Notes: generated by a model from the sequence alone, not told the origin. Numbered from the stretch's first letter, positions 7,958 to 17,076 are shown. The stretch is DNA of 64,000 nt from Mycobacterium parmense (GCF_010730575.1 NZ_AP022614.1:4774001-4838000), one strand, 5' to 3'. Made by a program: numbers and translations.

Positions 7958-8899
7958 ATGCCCTCGAAGGCGAGTGTGGCCATTGTCGGGTCGGGAAACA
8001 TCAGCACCGATCTGCTCTACAAGCTCCTGCGGTCCGACTGGCTGGAACCGCGCTGGATGGTCGGCATCGACCCGCAGAGCGAGGGCCTGGCGCGGGCGCG
8101 CAAGCTTGGCCTGGAGACCACCCACGAAGGCGTCGACTGGCTGCTGGCGCAGTCCGAGAAGCCCGACCTGGTGTTCGAGGCGACCAGCGCCTACGTGCAC
8201 CGCGACGCCGCACCCAAGTACGCGGCGGCGGGGATCCGGGCCGTCGACCTGACGCCGGCCGCGGTCGGCCCGGCGGTGATCCCGCCGGCGAACCTGCGCG
8301 AGCACCTGGACGCGCCGAACGTCAACATGATCACCTGCGGGGGCCAGGCCACGATTCCGATCGTGTACGCGGTGTCGCGCGCCGTGGCCGAGTCGGGCGG
8401 CGTGCCGTACGCGGAGATCGTCGCGTCGGTTGCGTCGTTGTCGGCGGGCCCGGGCACCCGGGCCAACATCGACGAGTTCACCAAGACCACCAGCAAGGGC
8501 GTGGAGACCATCGGCGGCGCCCGGCGTGGCAAGGCCATCATCATCCTGAACCCGGCCGACCCGCCGATGATCATGCGCGACACCATCTTCTGCGCCATCC
8601 CCGAGGATGCCGACCGCGACGCGATCGCCAAGTCCATCCACGACGTGGTGGCCGAGGTGCAGACCTATGTGCCGGGCTACCGGCTGCTCAACGAGCCGCA
8701 GTTCGACGACCCGTCGATGAACTCCGGAGGCCAAGCCCTGGTCACCACGTTCGTCGAGGTCGAGGGCGCCGGGGACTACCTGCCGCCGTACGCCGGGAAC
8801 CTGGACATCATGACCGCGGCGGCCACCAAGGTCGGCGAGGAGATCGCCAAGGAGTCCCTGACGGCGGCCGCCGGGACGGCGGAAGGAGCGCAAGCATGA
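7958..8899 (+). CDS. hsaG: Acylating propionaldehyde/acetaldehyde dehydrogenase HsaG
   Basis: 313 residues. CoA-acylating aldehyde dehydrogenase that oxidises the propionaldehyde channelled from HsaF to propionyl-CoA with NAD. The N-terminal Rossmann motif [12 protein letters not shown] is at residues 8-19 and the catalytic Cys is C127 in [11 protein letters not shown]. Slightly longer than the M. tuberculosis protein (303) because of an Ala-rich tail ([12 protein letters not shown]). A clear ribosome binding site CAGGAG sits 11 bases before the ATG. The end overlaps hsaF by four bases, consistent with the obligate HsaF-HsaG complex and substrate tunnel known for this pair. Confidence 0.94.
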   Translation: MPSKASVAIVGSGNISTDLLYKLLRSDWLEPRWMVGIDPQSEGLARARKLGLETTHEGVDWLLAQSEKPDLVFEATSAYVHRDAAPKYAAAGIRAVDLTPAAVGPAVIPPANLREHLDAPNVNMITCGGQATIPIVYAVSRAVAESGGVPYAEIVASVASLSAGPGTRANIDEFTKTTSKGVETIGGARRGKAIIILNPADPPMIMRDTIFCAIPEDADRDAIAKSIHDVVAEVQTYVPGYRLLNEPQFDDPSMNSGGQALVTTFVEVEGAGDYLPPYAGNLDIMTAAATKVGEEIAKESLTAAAGTAEGAQA

Positions 8900-9951
8900 G
8901 CGACATCTTCTTCAACCCGGTCTGGGACGTCCGCATCACCGACACGTCGCTGCGCGACGGGTCGCACCACAAGCGCCACCAGTTCACCAAGGACGAGGTC
9001 CACGGCATCGTGGCGGCGCTCGACGCCGCCGGGGTGCCGGTGATCGAGGTGACGCACGGCGACGGGCTGGGCGGGTCCTCGTTCAACTACGGCTTCTCCA
9101 AGACCCCGGAGCAGGAGCTGATCAAACTCGCCGCCGAGACCGCCAAGGAGGCCAAGATCGCCTTTCTGATGCTGCCGGGGGTGGGCACCAAAGAGGACAT
9201 CAAGGAGGCGCAGGACAACGGCGGCTCGATTTGCCGGATCGCCACCCACTGCACCGAGGCCGACGTCTCCATCCAGCACTTCGGCCTGGCCCGCGAGCTG
9301 GGCCTCGAGACCGTCGGGTTCCTGATGATGAGTCACACCATCCCGCCGGAGAAGCTGGCGGCCCAGGCGCGCATCATGGCCGACGCGGGTTGCCAGTGCG
9401 TCTACGTCGTCGACTCCGCGGGCGCCCTGGTGCTCGACGGGGTGGCCGACCGGGTGGCCGCGCTGGTCGCCGAACTCGGCGACGACGCCCAGGTGGGCTT
9501 CCACGGGCACGAAAACCTCGGCCTGGGGGTTGCCAACTCGGTGGAGGCGGTGCGTGCGGGCGCCAAGCAGATCGACGGCAGCGTGCGCCGCTTCGGGGCG
9601 GGCGCGGGCAACGCGCCGGTCGAGGCGCTGATCGGGGTGTTCGACAAGATCGGCGTCAAGACGGGCATCGACTTCTTCGACATCGCCGACGCCGCCGAGG
9701 ACGTGGTGCGCCCGGCCATGCCCGCCGAGTGCCTGCTCGACCGCAACGCGCTGATCATGGGGTATTCGGGGGTCTACTCCAGCTTCCTCAAGCACGCGGT
9801 GCGCCAGTCGGAGCGCTACGGCGTGCCGGCCCACCAGCTGTTGCACCGGGCCGGTCAGCGCAAGCTGATCGGCGGCCAGGAGGACCAGCTGATCGACATC
9901 GCGCTGGAGATCAAGCGCGAGCAGGACAGCGGCGCCGCCGTCACGCGGTGA
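8896..9951 (+). CDS. hsaF: 4-hydroxy-2-oxohexanoate aldolase HsaF
   Basis: 351 residues, homologous to Rv3534c. Class II pyruvate aldolase with a DmpG/HMGL-like TIM barrel and a C-terminal communication domain. It splits 4-hydroxy-2-oxohexanoate into pyruvate and propionaldehyde, passing the aldehyde to HsaG. The motif [12 protein letters not shown] (14-25) carries the catalytic Arg20 and metal-binding Asp21; the second metal motif [10 protein letters not shown] lies near 200. The start overlaps the hsaG stop (ATGA). It ends the operon; the 113-bp gap to the PPE gene shows no clear terminator. Confidence 0.94.
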   Translation: MSDIFFNPVWDVRITDTSLRDGSHHKRHQFTKDEVHGIVAALDAAGVPVIEVTHGDGLGGSSFNYGFSKTPEQELIKLAAETAKEAKIAFLMLPGVGTKEDIKEAQDNGGSICRIATHCTEADVSIQHFGLARELGLETVGFLMMSHTIPPEKLAAQARIMADAGCQCVYVVDSAGALVLDGVADRVAALVAELGDDAQVGFHGHENLGLGVANSVEAVRAGAKQIDGSVRRFGAGAGNAPVEALIGVFDKIGVKTGIDFFDIADAAEDVVRPAMPAECLLDRNALIMGYSGVYSSFLKHAVRQSERYGVPAHQLLHRAGQRKLIGGQEDQLIDIALEIKREQDSGAAVTR

Positions 9952-10064
9952 CGCTTGTATGAATTAGCTATCAGATGGCTCACATCCGCCGGAACCTGAG
10001 ATTTATCACCCCGGTTTGGCATAGTTTTGTGACTATCGACTGAAGTCGTCGCCGAGGGGACCCG

Positions 10065-11288
10065 ATGAGTTTCTTTACGCTGCCGCCGGAGATCAATTCA
10101 CTGCTGATGTACTCTGGCGCCGGATCCGCGCCGATGCTGCAGGCAGCGGCTGCGTGGAACGGGTTGGCTTCCGAGCTTTCGGCGGCGGCCGAGTCCTTCA
10201 GCTCGGTCACATCGAATCTGGCGAGCCAGGCGTGGCAGGGTGCGGCGGCGGCGGCGATGGCGCAGGCGGCGGCCCCTTACGCCGGCTGGCTCAACGCGGC
10301 AGCGACTCAGGCAGCGGGGGCGGCCGCCCAGGCCCAGGCGGTGGCCAGTTCGTTCGAGGCCGCTCTGGCGGCCACGATTCACCCGCTGGAGGTGCAGGCC
10401 AACCGCAACGGCCTGGTGAACCTCGTGATGTCGAACTTCTTCGGGCAGAACTGGCCGGCGATCGCGCAGACCGAATTCAACTACGCGGAGATGTGGGCCC
10501 AGGACGTGGCGGCGATGGTGGGCTACCACGGCGGGGCGTCGGCGGCTGCCGGCCAGCTGCTGTCGGGTCAGGCCAGCCTGCCGATGCTGCCGAGCCTGCC
10601 CGGCATGCCGATGGGCGGCGTGGGCGGCGCCTCGAATGGCGGCGTTGCCGGGCCGACCTCCGCGGGTGGCGCCGCCGCGGCGGGCGCCGGGACTCCCGGC
10701 GCGACCGGCGCCGGTGGTGCGGTCCAGGGCGGCGGCGGCGGTGGTTCTGTGGGCGATGTCGGTAACACGGGCGTCGTGGCGACGGCTGCGCCGAGCGGTG
10801 ACGGCGGATACGTCGCCGCAGACGCGGGCAGCGGCACCGTCGTGGCCGGCCAGTCCGGCGACCCCGGTGCGACGTTGGCCGGCGGGCCCGCGCAGGTCGC
10901 CGGCGGCGGCGGTGGCGGCGGCGGCGGCATGAACCCCGGCGTCATGGGCGCGGGGATGGGCGCGATGATGATGGCCCGCGCGGCGGGCTCGGCGAGCTCT
11001 CAAGACGGCGGCTCGCTGGGCATGGGCCCGGCGGTGAAGATCCCGGGCACGTCGAGCTTCGAAGAGGAGACGACGGCCGTCGAGCGGGTGGAAGAGGCCG
11101 CCGTGGTGGAAGAGGAGGCCCTCGCGGCCGCGACGCCTCTGGCCAGCACTCCGGACGCGGCCAAGCCCGCCGCGGCGGTCACCCAGCCCATGCACGCGGC
11201 GCCGGAAGAAGCCCGCGGCCCGCGCGAGCGGATCGCCGTGGAGTACCCGGAGCCGGAGATCGAGCCCCTGAAAGCCCGCGCCAACTAG
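10065..11288 (+). CDS. PPE family protein with acidic C-terminus
   Basis: 407 residues. The N-terminal 170 residues are a standard PPE domain: [18 protein letters not shown], a WxG turn (QAWQGAA), and the [14 protein letters not shown] and [12 protein letters not shown] helices. The rest is low-complexity Gly/Ala (about 190-305), then an acidic tail ([19 protein letters not shown] and beyond). There is no SVPxxW or PGRS/MPTR repeat set. No PE gene sits upstream, so the partner is elsewhere. It lies directly after hsaF, as PPE62 does in M. tuberculosis, but similarity to PPE62 itself is not established here. Start supported by GAGGGGA nine bases upstream. Followed after 43 bp by a haemophore-like gene. 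Probably exported by an ESX system. Confidence 0.88.
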   Translation: MSFFTLPPEINSLLMYSGAGSAPMLQAAAAWNGLASELSAAAESFSSVTSNLASQAWQGAAAAAMAQAAAPYAGWLNAAATQAAGAAAQAQAVASSFEAALAATIHPLEVQANRNGLVNLVMSNFFGQNWPAIAQTEFNYAEMWAQDVAAMVGYHGGASAAAGQLLSGQASLPMLPSLPGMPMGGVGGASNGGVAGPTSAGGAAAAGAGTPGATGAGGAVQGGGGGGSVGDVGNTGVVATAAPSGDGGYVAADAGSGTVVAGQSGDPGATLAGGPAQVAGGGGGGGGGMNPGVMGAGMGAMMMARAAGSASSQDGGSLGMGPAVKIPGTSSFEEETTAVERVEEAAVVEEEALAAATPLASTPDAAKPAAAVTQPMHAAPEEARGPRERIAVEYPEPEIEPLKARAN

Positions 11289-11331
11289 CGGCCGGGATTC
11301 CCGCCGGGCCGACGCGGGTAATCTCGATTTC

Positions 11332-11619
11332 ATGACGGACACTTCTGGATTTCTTCGTCGCGGGCTGCCGGCCGCAGGTCTGCTCGGTGTCGCCGTCTGC
11401 GCGCTGATCGCGGTGCCGGCGGCCAACGCAGCTCCCGCGTGCAATCAGACCGTGGGCGACTCGATCAACTCCTACCTGATCCGCCATCCGGATGTGAAGG
11501 CGCAACTGCAGGCGCGGTCCAGCGCCGAGGGCGACGGCGGCAACGTCATCGACTACCTGAATCGCCATCCGGACGTGCGGCAGCATCTGATCGACCTGTC
11601 GCAGCAGTGCGCCTCGTAG
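11332..11619 (+). CDS. Small secreted haemophore-like (MHB) protein
   Basis: 95 residues. The N-terminus is a signal peptide (LLGVAVCALIAVPAANA, cleavage near residue 33/34), leaving about 61 residues. Two cysteines remain in the mature part (C37, C93) and could form one disulphide. The repeated phrase IRHPDVKAQL / NRHPDVRQHL with YL before each is typical of the mycobacterial haemophore (MHB) family related to Rv0203. It probably binds haem outside the cytoplasm. It lies 43 bp after the PPE gene on the same strand, so the two may be co-expressed. The 88 bp after it hold a KstR-like site belonging to the next gene. Family assignment is from the motif pattern only. Confidence 0.75.
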   Translation: MTDTSGFLRRGLPAAGLLGVAVCALIAVPAANAAPACNQTVGDSINSYLIRHPDVKAQLQARSSAEGDGGNVIDYLNRHPDVRQHLIDLSQQCAS

Positions 11620-11683
11620 CGATTCGGACTCGTTTCCCGACGCTGCGGGCGACACGCGAGAATGTTCGCCATTGACTCAAAAT

Positions 11684-11697
11684 GAGAACACGTTCTA
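11684..11697. promoter_or_regulatory. KstR-like operator (one mismatch) before the DUF1214 gene
   Basis: GAGAACACGTTCTA matches TnnAACnnGTTnnA except that the first T is G. It ends ten bases before the GTG start at 11708. Confidence 0.75.
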
Positions 11698-11707
11698 GCG
11701 TCTAGGC

Positions 11708-12847
11708 GTGCTCTCTGATTCCGTCTCCGGACCCCTCACCGATGCGATCGCCGAAGCCGAAAAACTTGTGGCGGCCGCGCCGCACATCGAGACCGAGGCC
11801 GACCTCCTCGAGGGGCTGCAGTACCTGGCGGGCTGCATTGCGGGCTGCATGCACCTGGCCTTCGACTACGAGCGCGACCACCCGTTCCTGCAGTCGGGCA
11901 CCGGGCCGTTCACCAAGATGGGCCTGGACAACCCCGACACCCTCTACTTCGGTACGCGGGTGCGGGCCGACCACGACTACGTCGTCACCGGCAAGCGCGG
12001 CACCACCACCGACCTGAGTTTCCAGCTGCTCGGCGGCGAGTACACCGACGACAACGTGCCTGCCAGCCAGGCCGCGTTCGACGACCGTGAGCTCGAGATC
12101 GCCGCGGACGGCAGCTTCGAATGGCGAGTCCGGCCGACGAGTCCCGGGCAGCTGGTGATCCGCGAGGTGTACGGGGACTGGGCGGCGCAACGGGGCACGC
12201 TGGCGATCGCCCGGCTGGACACCGCGGGGACCGCGCCGCCGCCGCTGTCGCGGCAGACGCTCGAAAAGCGTTATGCCACAGCGGGCAAACAACTGGTCAA
12301 CCGGGTGAAGACCTGGCTGCAGTTCCCGCAGTGGTTCTACTTCGACCTTCCCGTCAACACCATGGTGGCGCCGCGCCTGACACCGGGCGGCCTGGCGACC
12401 CAGTACTCGTCGGTCGGGCATTTCGAGCTGCGCCCCGACCAGGCGCTGGTGATCACCATCCCGGTCACCGATGCGCCCTACCTCGGTTTCCAGCTGGGAA
12501 GCCTCTGGTACATCTCGCTCGACTACATCAACCACCAGACCTCGCTGAACAACACCCAGGCGCAAGCGGATCCGGACGGCAAGGTGCGCATCGTCGTCGC
12601 CGACCAGAACCCCGGCGTGACCAACTGGGTCGAAACGCTGGGCCATCGCAAGGGCATCCTGCAATTCCGCTGGCAACGCGTCTCGCGTCAGCTGACCGAG
12701 GCCGACGGCCCCACCGTCGAGTTGGTGGACTTCGAAGCCGTGCCGGCCGCGCTGCCGCACTTCGACCACAACAAGATCTCCGACGACGAGTGGCGAGCGC
12801 GAATCGCGTTGCGTCAACAACAGATTGCGGCGAGGATGCTGGGGTGA
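11708..12847 (+). CDS. DUF1214-domain protein (Rv3531c-like), KstR regulon
   Basis: 379 residues. The central to C-terminal part (about 215-330) carries the DUF1214 fold, with FYFDLPVNTMVAP, FELRPDQALVIT and LGFQLGSLWYISLDYI visible. The N-terminal region has KMGLDNPDTLYFGTRV, typical of the associated DUF1254-type half. No biochemical function is established; location in the cholesterol regulon suggests a role with sterol intermediates. The GTG start at 11708 has no ribosome binding site and follows the operator by ten bases, so the mRNA may be leaderless. It is followed after two bases by an SDR gene and then a sulfotransferase-like gene, forming a three-gene unit conserved in order with Rv3531c-Rv3529c. 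Confidence 0.85.
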   Translation: MLSDSVSGPLTDAIAEAEKLVAAAPHIETEADLLEGLQYLAGCIAGCMHLAFDYERDHPFLQSGTGPFTKMGLDNPDTLYFGTRVRADHDYVVTGKRGTTTDLSFQLLGGEYTDDNVPASQAAFDDRELEIAADGSFEWRVRPTSPGQLVIREVYGDWAAQRGTLAIARLDTAGTAPPPLSRQTLEKRYATAGKQLVNRVKTWLQFPQWFYFDLPVNTMVAPRLTPGGLATQYSSVGHFELRPDQALVITIPVTDAPYLGFQLGSLWYISLDYINHQTSLNNTQAQADPDGKVRIVVADQNPGVTNWVETLGHRKGILQFRWQRVSRQLTEADGPTVELVDFEAVPAALPHFDHNKISDDEWRARIALRQQQIAARMLG

Positions 12848-12849
12848 CG

Positions 12850-13632
12850 ATGTCAGGGATGCTCGATCAGAAGGTGGTCATCATCAGCGGCGTCGGGCCC
12901 GGGCTGGGCACCACGCTGGCGCACCGGTGCGCGAGCGAGGGTGCCGACCTGGTGCTGGCCGCCCGCACCGTCGAACGGTTGGAGGAACTGGCCAAGCAGG
13001 TCAACGACACCGGGCGCAAGGCGCTGGCGGTGCGTGCCGACATCACCGACGACGAAGAGGTGGCATACCTCGTCGAGACGACGATGGCGACCTACGGCAA
13101 GGCCGACGTGTTGGTCAACAACGCCTTCCGGGTGCCGTCGATGAAGCCGTTGGCCGCGACCAGTTTTCAGCACATCCGCGACGCGATCGAGCTCAGCGCG
13201 CTGGGGGCGCTGCGGCTGATCCAGGCGTTCACACCGGCGCTGGAGCGCTCGCACGGGTCGATCGTCAACGTCAACTCGATGGTGCTGCGGCACTCGCAGG
13301 CCAAGTACGGCGCCTACAAGATGGCGAAGTCCGCGCTGCTGTCCATGTCGCAGTCGCTGGCGACCGAACTGGGCGAAAAGGGCATACGGGTAAATTCCGT
13401 TGCCCCGGGCTACATCTGGGGCGACACCCTGAAGGGCTACTTCGAGCATCAGGCGGGCAAGTACGGCACCACGATGGACCAGATCTACCAGGCGACCGCG
13501 GCCAACTCCGATCTCAAGCGGCTGCCGACCGAGGACGAGGTGGCCTCGGCGATATTGTTCCTCGCCAGCGACCTGTCCAGCGGCATCACCGGGCAGACGC
13601 TGGACGTGAACTGCGGGGAGTACCACACGTAA
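12850..13632 (+). CDS. Short-chain dehydrogenase/reductase (Rv3530c-like)
   Basis: 260 residues, same length as Rv3530c. Classical SDR: cofactor motif SGVGPGLG near 13-20, NNA-type motif VNNAF near 93-97, catalytic YGAYKMAK (Tyr/Lys) near 154-161, and a C-terminal SSGITGQTLDVNCGEY. The cofactor loop reads AARTVERL, where the Arg would favour NADP(H) although this is not proven. Substrate unknown; the operon context points to a hydroxylated or keto steroid-derived acyl compound. Start ATG 12850 follows the DUF1214 stop by two bases; the stop TAA overlaps the next start (TAATG). Confidence 0.88.
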   Translation: MSGMLDQKVVIISGVGPGLGTTLAHRCASEGADLVLAARTVERLEELAKQVNDTGRKALAVRADITDDEEVAYLVETTMATYGKADVLVNNAFRVPSMKPLAATSFQHIRDAIELSALGALRLIQAFTPALERSHGSIVNVNSMVLRHSQAKYGAYKMAKSALLSMSQSLATELGEKGIRVNSVAPGYIWGDTLKGYFEHQAGKYGTTMDQIYQATAANSDLKRLPTEDEVASAILFLASDLSSGITGQTLDVNCGEYHT

Positions 13633-14777
13633 TGGCCGAACGGACCGACGTCGCCACCGTCGACGAGCTGCACGCCTCGGCCACCAAAGTGACCGGTCTC
13701 GACGATTTCGGCAGCGACGACGACAACTACCTCGAAGCGTTGCACGTGCTGCTCGAATCGTACCGGCGCGAGGCCGGCCTGACGGCGCTGGGCAGCAAGA
13801 TGAACCGCTTCTTCCTGCGTGGCGCGCTGGTGGCCCGGCTGCTGAGCGAATCCGCGTGGAAGCAATACCCGCAACACGCCCACGTCCAGATCGAGCGGCC
13901 GATCTTCGTCACGGGGCTGGTGCGCACCGGCACCACGGCGCTGCACCGGCTGCTGGGCGCCGACCCCGCCCATCAGGGCCTGCACATGTGGCTGGCGGAG
14001 TTCCCGCAGCCGCGCCCGCCCCGCGACACGTGGGACTCAAACCCGTTGTACCGCCAGCTCGATGCGCAATTCACGCAGCACCATCAGGACAACCCGGGCT
14101 ACACGGGCCTGCATTTCATGGCCGCCTACGAGCTGGAGGAGTGCTGGCAGCTGCTACGCCAATCGCTGCACTCGGTGTCCTACGAGACGCTGGCGCACAT
14201 CCCGAGTTACGCCCAGTGGTTGTCGCGTCAGGACTGGACGCCCTCTTACCGCCGGCACCGCCGAAACCTTCAGCTGATCGGGCTCAACGACGCCGACAAG
14301 CGTTGGGTACTGAAGAATCCCAGCCACCTGTTCGCGCTGGACGCCCTGATGACGACGTATCCGGACGCGCTGGTGATCCAGACGCATCGCCCGGTCGAGA
14401 CGATCATGGCGTCGATGTGTTCGCTGGCTCAGCACACCGCAGACGGCTGGTCGACCACCTTCGTCGGCGCCCAGATCGGCGCTGACGCAATGGAAACCTG
14501 GTCACGAGGGTTGGAGCGGTTCGACGCCGCCCGGGCGAAATACGACCCGGCGCAGTTCTACGACGTGCAGTACCGCGACCTGATCGCCGACCCGATGGGC
14601 ACGGTCGCCGACATCTACCGCCACTTCGGCATCACGCTGACCGACGAGGCGCGGGTGGCCATGGAGAAGAGCTACGGCGAGAGCCAGTCGGGTGAGCGTG
14701 CGCCCAAACACAAGTATTCCCTTGAGGATTACGGGCTGACGGTCGAGGCCGTCAAGGAGCGGTTCGCCGGGCTCTGA
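13632..14777 (+). CDS. Sulfotransferase-family protein (Rv3529c-like)
   Basis: 381 residues. The PAPS 5'-phosphosulfate-binding loop is visible as GLVRTGTTALHRLL (residues 95-108), preceded by the strand RPIFVT; the 3'-phosphate-binding region is likely around VIQTHRPVETIMASM. The family is the actinobacterial sulfotransferase group distinct from the Stf trehalose enzymes. Its acceptor is unknown. Being third in the operon after DUF1214 and SDR genes under a KstR-like site makes a sterol-derived hydroxyl a reasonable guess, but this is inference. Start ATG overlaps the SDR stop by one base. Convergent with the Rv3527-like gene, 18 bp away. Confidence 0.83.
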   Translation: MAERTDVATVDELHASATKVTGLDDFGSDDDNYLEALHVLLESYRREAGLTALGSKMNRFFLRGALVARLLSESAWKQYPQHAHVQIERPIFVTGLVRTGTTALHRLLGADPAHQGLHMWLAEFPQPRPPRDTWDSNPLYRQLDAQFTQHHQDNPGYTGLHFMAAYELEECWQLLRQSLHSVSYETLAHIPSYAQWLSRQDWTPSYRRHRRNLQLIGLNDADKRWVLKNPSHLFALDALMTTYPDALVIQTHRPVETIMASMCSLAQHTADGWSTTFVGAQIGADAMETWSRGLERFDAARAKYDPAQFYDVQYRDLIADPMGTVADIYRHFGITLTDEARVAMEKSYGESQSGERAPKHKYSLEDYGLTVEAVKERFAGL

Positions 14778-14795
14778 CTGAAAGCCCGGCGCGGA

Positions 14796-15260
14796 TCAGT
14801 CGGCGTCGGGCGCGTCGTCCAGGATGCCCTCGGCGACCGCGTGTTCGATGCTGTCGCCGAGTTTGGGACATGACCGCGTGCGCGCGGTGTCGCCGCCGGA
14901 CGCGCGCACCTCGGCGAAATAGGCGCAGCGATTCGCCGCGTCGGTGTTCCACTGCACGGCGGTGTGGCCGGGACCCACCCGCCGGACGGTGACCGCGACG
15001 TGGCAGAACCGGCAATCCACCGATTGCATGCCCGAGCTCAGGTATCGTTCCCGGTCCGCGCGGGTGGCTTCGCGCACAGCGGCCGCGCGGTCCGGGTCGT
15101 TGCTGAAATCCCTTGACTTCGCCCACGCCTCGCCGTTGCGGCCCGTCCGGGACGATGCCTGGTCGTGGTCGTGGTCGTGGTCGTGGTGATCGCCGTGCAG
15201 CAACAGCATGGACCGCGCGAGCCGATCGACGTCGGGAATCGCCGGCTGGTCTTCAGGCAT
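14796..15260 (-). CDS. Cys/His-rich conserved protein (Rv3527-like)
   Basis: 154 residues, no assigned function. Near the N-terminus (about residues 22-33) is a run of alternating His and Asp, HGDHHDHDHDHDQ, encoded by a hexanucleotide repeat. The C-terminal half has cysteines in DCRFCH, NRCAYF and RSCPKL, a pattern suited to Zn or Fe binding. The ATG at 15260 lies two bases after the kshA stop (15263) on the same strand, so it is almost certainly co-transcribed with kshA. It could serve as a metal or iron-sulfur accessory to the Rieske oxygenase; that is inference from context. Rv3527 occupies the same place next to kshA in M. tuberculosis. Confidence 0.8.
   Translation of the reverse strand: MPEDQPAIPDVDRLARSMLLLHGDHHDHDHDHDQASSRTGRNGEAWAKSRDFSNDPDRAAAVREATRADRERYLSSGMQSVDCRFCHVAVTVRRVGPGHTAVQWNTDAANRCAYFAEVRASGGDTARTRSCPKLGDSIEHAVAEGILDDAPDAD
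15160..15183. repeat. Hexanucleotide microsatellite inside the Rv3527-like gene
   Basis: Four perfect copies of TGGTCG (plus strand), continuing into TGGTGA. On the coding strand each unit adds one His-Asp (or Asp-His) pair without shifting the frame, so copy-number change would lengthen or shorten the His/Asp run by two residues. Confidence 0.85.
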
Positions 15261-15262
15261 GG

Positions 15263-16423
15263 TCAGTGTTGCTGCGCGGGTTCGGGCGCGTCGGAGTCCC
15301 GCGCCTTCAGGTTCTCCTCGACCTCGGCATTCCAGTACTCGTTGGCGCGGGTGGTATCGACCTCGATCTCGAAGCGCTCCACCATTTCCGGCTTGATGTC
15401 GGCGACGTCGACATAGAACTGCTGATACCAGCGGCGCAGCTGGTAGACGGCGCCGTCCTCCTCGACCAGCAGGGGGTTGTCGATCCTCGTCTTGTGCTTC
15501 CAGATCTCGACGTCCTGCAGGAAACCCTTGCTGACCCCCTCGGTGAACACCCGCGAGAGCTTGTCGGTCATCGCTTCGTCCATGCCCTTGGGCTTTTCGA
15601 CGACGACGCCCCACTGCAGGACGAACGAGTTCTGTGTCACCGGGTAGTGGCAGTTGATCAGGATCGACTCGGCTTTGTAGCCGCCGTAGCTGTTGTGCAG
15701 CCAGTTGATCATGAAGGACGGCCCGAAGTAGGACGCCTCGGAATCCAGGTGCGCCTCACCGTAGGAGGTGCCCAGGTCGTTGACGTCTGGCCGGCCCACG
15801 TTGTGCAGGTACTGCGACGCGATGTGACCCTCGAAGACGTTCTTGAAGTACGTCGGCAACCCGAAATGGATGTAGAAGAAGTGCGCCATGTCGGTGACGT
15901 TGTCGATGATGTCGCGGCAGTTGGAGCCCTCGATGAGGATGCGGTTCCACCGCCAGTCGGTCCACTCGTCGCTGGCGGCTTCGGGAATGTCGGGGATCCT
16001 GACCGCGGGGTCCGGTGGGTTGCCTTCGTGGTCGTGCCAGACGAAGAGCAGGCCGCCGCGGACATCGGTGGTCCATGCCCGGGTGCGCGCGGTCTTCGGG
16101 GTGCGCTTGGCGTAGGGCACCAGCTTGCAGCGCCCGTCGCCGCCCCAGCGCCAGTCGTGGAAGGGGCAGGCGACCTCGTCGCCCTTGATGGTGCCCTCGG
16201 ACAGGTCACCGCCCATGTGCCGGCAGTAACCGTCGAGGACCTTCAGTTCCCCGTGTGAGTCGGCGAACACCACCAGCTTGGTGCCGAACGCCTCGATCGG
16301 GTGCGGCTTGCCGTCCTGAAACTCTTTCGCGACGCCCAGGCAGTGCCAGCCCCGGGCGTACCTGGTCGGCAGGGCGCCGGGATCAATCTCCCGGATGCCG
16401 ACCGCGTTGGTGTCGGTACTCAC
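15263..16423 (-). CDS. kshA: 3-ketosteroid 9-alpha-hydroxylase oxygenase KshA
   Basis: 386 residues, homologous to Rv3526. Rieske non-haem iron oxygenase; with its reductase KshB (not in this window) it 9-hydroxylates ring B of 3-ketosteroids, which with KstD triggers ring opening. The Rieske ligands are C67 and H69 (YCRHMGGDLSEG) and C86 and H89 (VACPFHDW). The mononuclear iron site is in NVTDMAHFFYIHFG (D178, H181, H186). The GTG start at 16423 has a GGAGG seven bases upstream. A perfect KstR operator lies 29 bp upstream. Forms an operon with the downstream Cys/His-rich gene. Confidence 0.94.
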   Translation of the reverse strand: MSTDTNAVGIREIDPGALPTRYARGWHCLGVAKEFQDGKPHPIEAFGTKLVVFADSHGELKVLDGYCRHMGGDLSEGTIKGDEVACPFHDWRWGGDGRCKLVPYAKRTPKTARTRAWTTDVRGGLLFVWHDHEGNPPDPAVRIPDIPEAASDEWTDWRWNRILIEGSNCRDIIDNVTDMAHFFYIHFGLPTYFKNVFEGHIASQYLHNVGRPDVNDLGTSYGEAHLDSEASYFGPSFMINWLHNSYGGYKAESILINCHYPVTQNSFVLQWGVVVEKPKGMDEAMTDKLSRVFTEGVSKGFLQDVEIWKHKTRIDNPLLVEEDGAVYQLRRWYQQFYVDVADIKPEMVERFEIEVDTTRANEYWNAEVEENLKARDSDAPEPAQQH

Positions 16424-16452
16424 CTGTAACCTCCACTTGCTAGCCCTCTAAC

Positions 16453-16466
16453 TAGAACACGTTACA
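16453..16466. promoter_or_regulatory. KstR operator, kshA / gamma-CA intergenic
   Basis: TAGAACACGTTACA matches TnnAACnnGTTnnA fully. It is 29 bp upstream of kshA and 85 bp upstream of the divergent gene at 16552. Confidence 0.9.
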
Positions 16467-16551
16467 GTTTTGCCGTGGGCCCGCGCAACGAAGCGCCCCC
16501 TAACCACGCGATATCCGCGGGGGCGCACCCGCCCTACGGTATATCTAGACG

Positions 16552-17076
16552 ATGCCGCTGTTTGCTTTCGAAGGCCGGGCGCCGCGCATCGATCCCACGG
16601 CCTTCGTGGCCCCGACCGCGACCCTGATCGGCGACGTGACCGTCGAAGCGGGGGCGTCGGTGTGGTTCAACGCCGTGCTGCGCGGCGACTACGGCCCGAT
16701 CGTCGTCCGGGAAGGCGCCAACGTGCAGGACGGCTCCATGTTGCACGCGCCGCCGGGCATCCCGGTCGACATCGGCCCCGGAGCGACGGTGGCCCACCTG
16801 TGCGTCATCCACGGCGTCCACGTGGGTCCCGAGGCGCTGATCGCCAACCACGCCACGGTGCTCGACGGCGCGGTGATCGGGGCGCGCAGCTTGATCGCCG
16901 CCGGCTCGCTGGTGCTGGCCGGCACGCAGATTCCGGCGGGGATGCTGGCGGTGGGGTCGCCGGCCCAGGTGAAGGGGCCGGTCGCCGGAACGGGCGCCGA
17001 GATGTGGGTCAACGTCAACCCGCAGGCCTACCGGGACCTGGCTGCCCGGCATATCGCCGGACTGGAGCCGATCTAG
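16552..17076 (+). CDS. Gamma-carbonic-anhydrase-like hexapeptide-repeat protein (Rv3525c-like)
   Basis: 174 residues. Left-handed beta-helix protein: repeated hexapeptide turns can be followed through IGDVTVEAGASVWFN, VREGANVQDGSM, IGPGATVAHL, and LIAAGSLVLAGTQIP. Three histidines (H65 in GSMLHAPPG, H82 and H87 in AHLCVIHG) are spaced like the zinc ligands of gamma-class carbonic anhydrases. Whether it hydrates CO2 or is a related ferripyochelin-binding-type protein cannot be told from sequence. It is divergent from kshA and may share the KstR operator at 16453. Start chosen at the ATG giving MPLFAFEGRAPRID, the standard family N-terminus. Confidence 0.85.
   Translation: MPLFAFEGRAPRIDPTAFVAPTATLIGDVTVEAGASVWFNAVLRGDYGPIVVREGANVQDGSMLHAPPGIPVDIGPGATVAHLCVIHGVHVGPEALIANHATVLDGAVIGARSLIAAGSLVLAGTQIPAGMLAVGSPAQVKGPVAGTGAEMWVNVNPQAYRDLAARHIAGLEPI

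Noticed and set aside
10620-10950. Gly/Ala-rich stretch resembling a PGRS region
   Set aside because: It lies inside a PPE protein, lacks regular GGAGG-type repeats and a PE domain, so it is a linker rather than a PE_PGRS segment.
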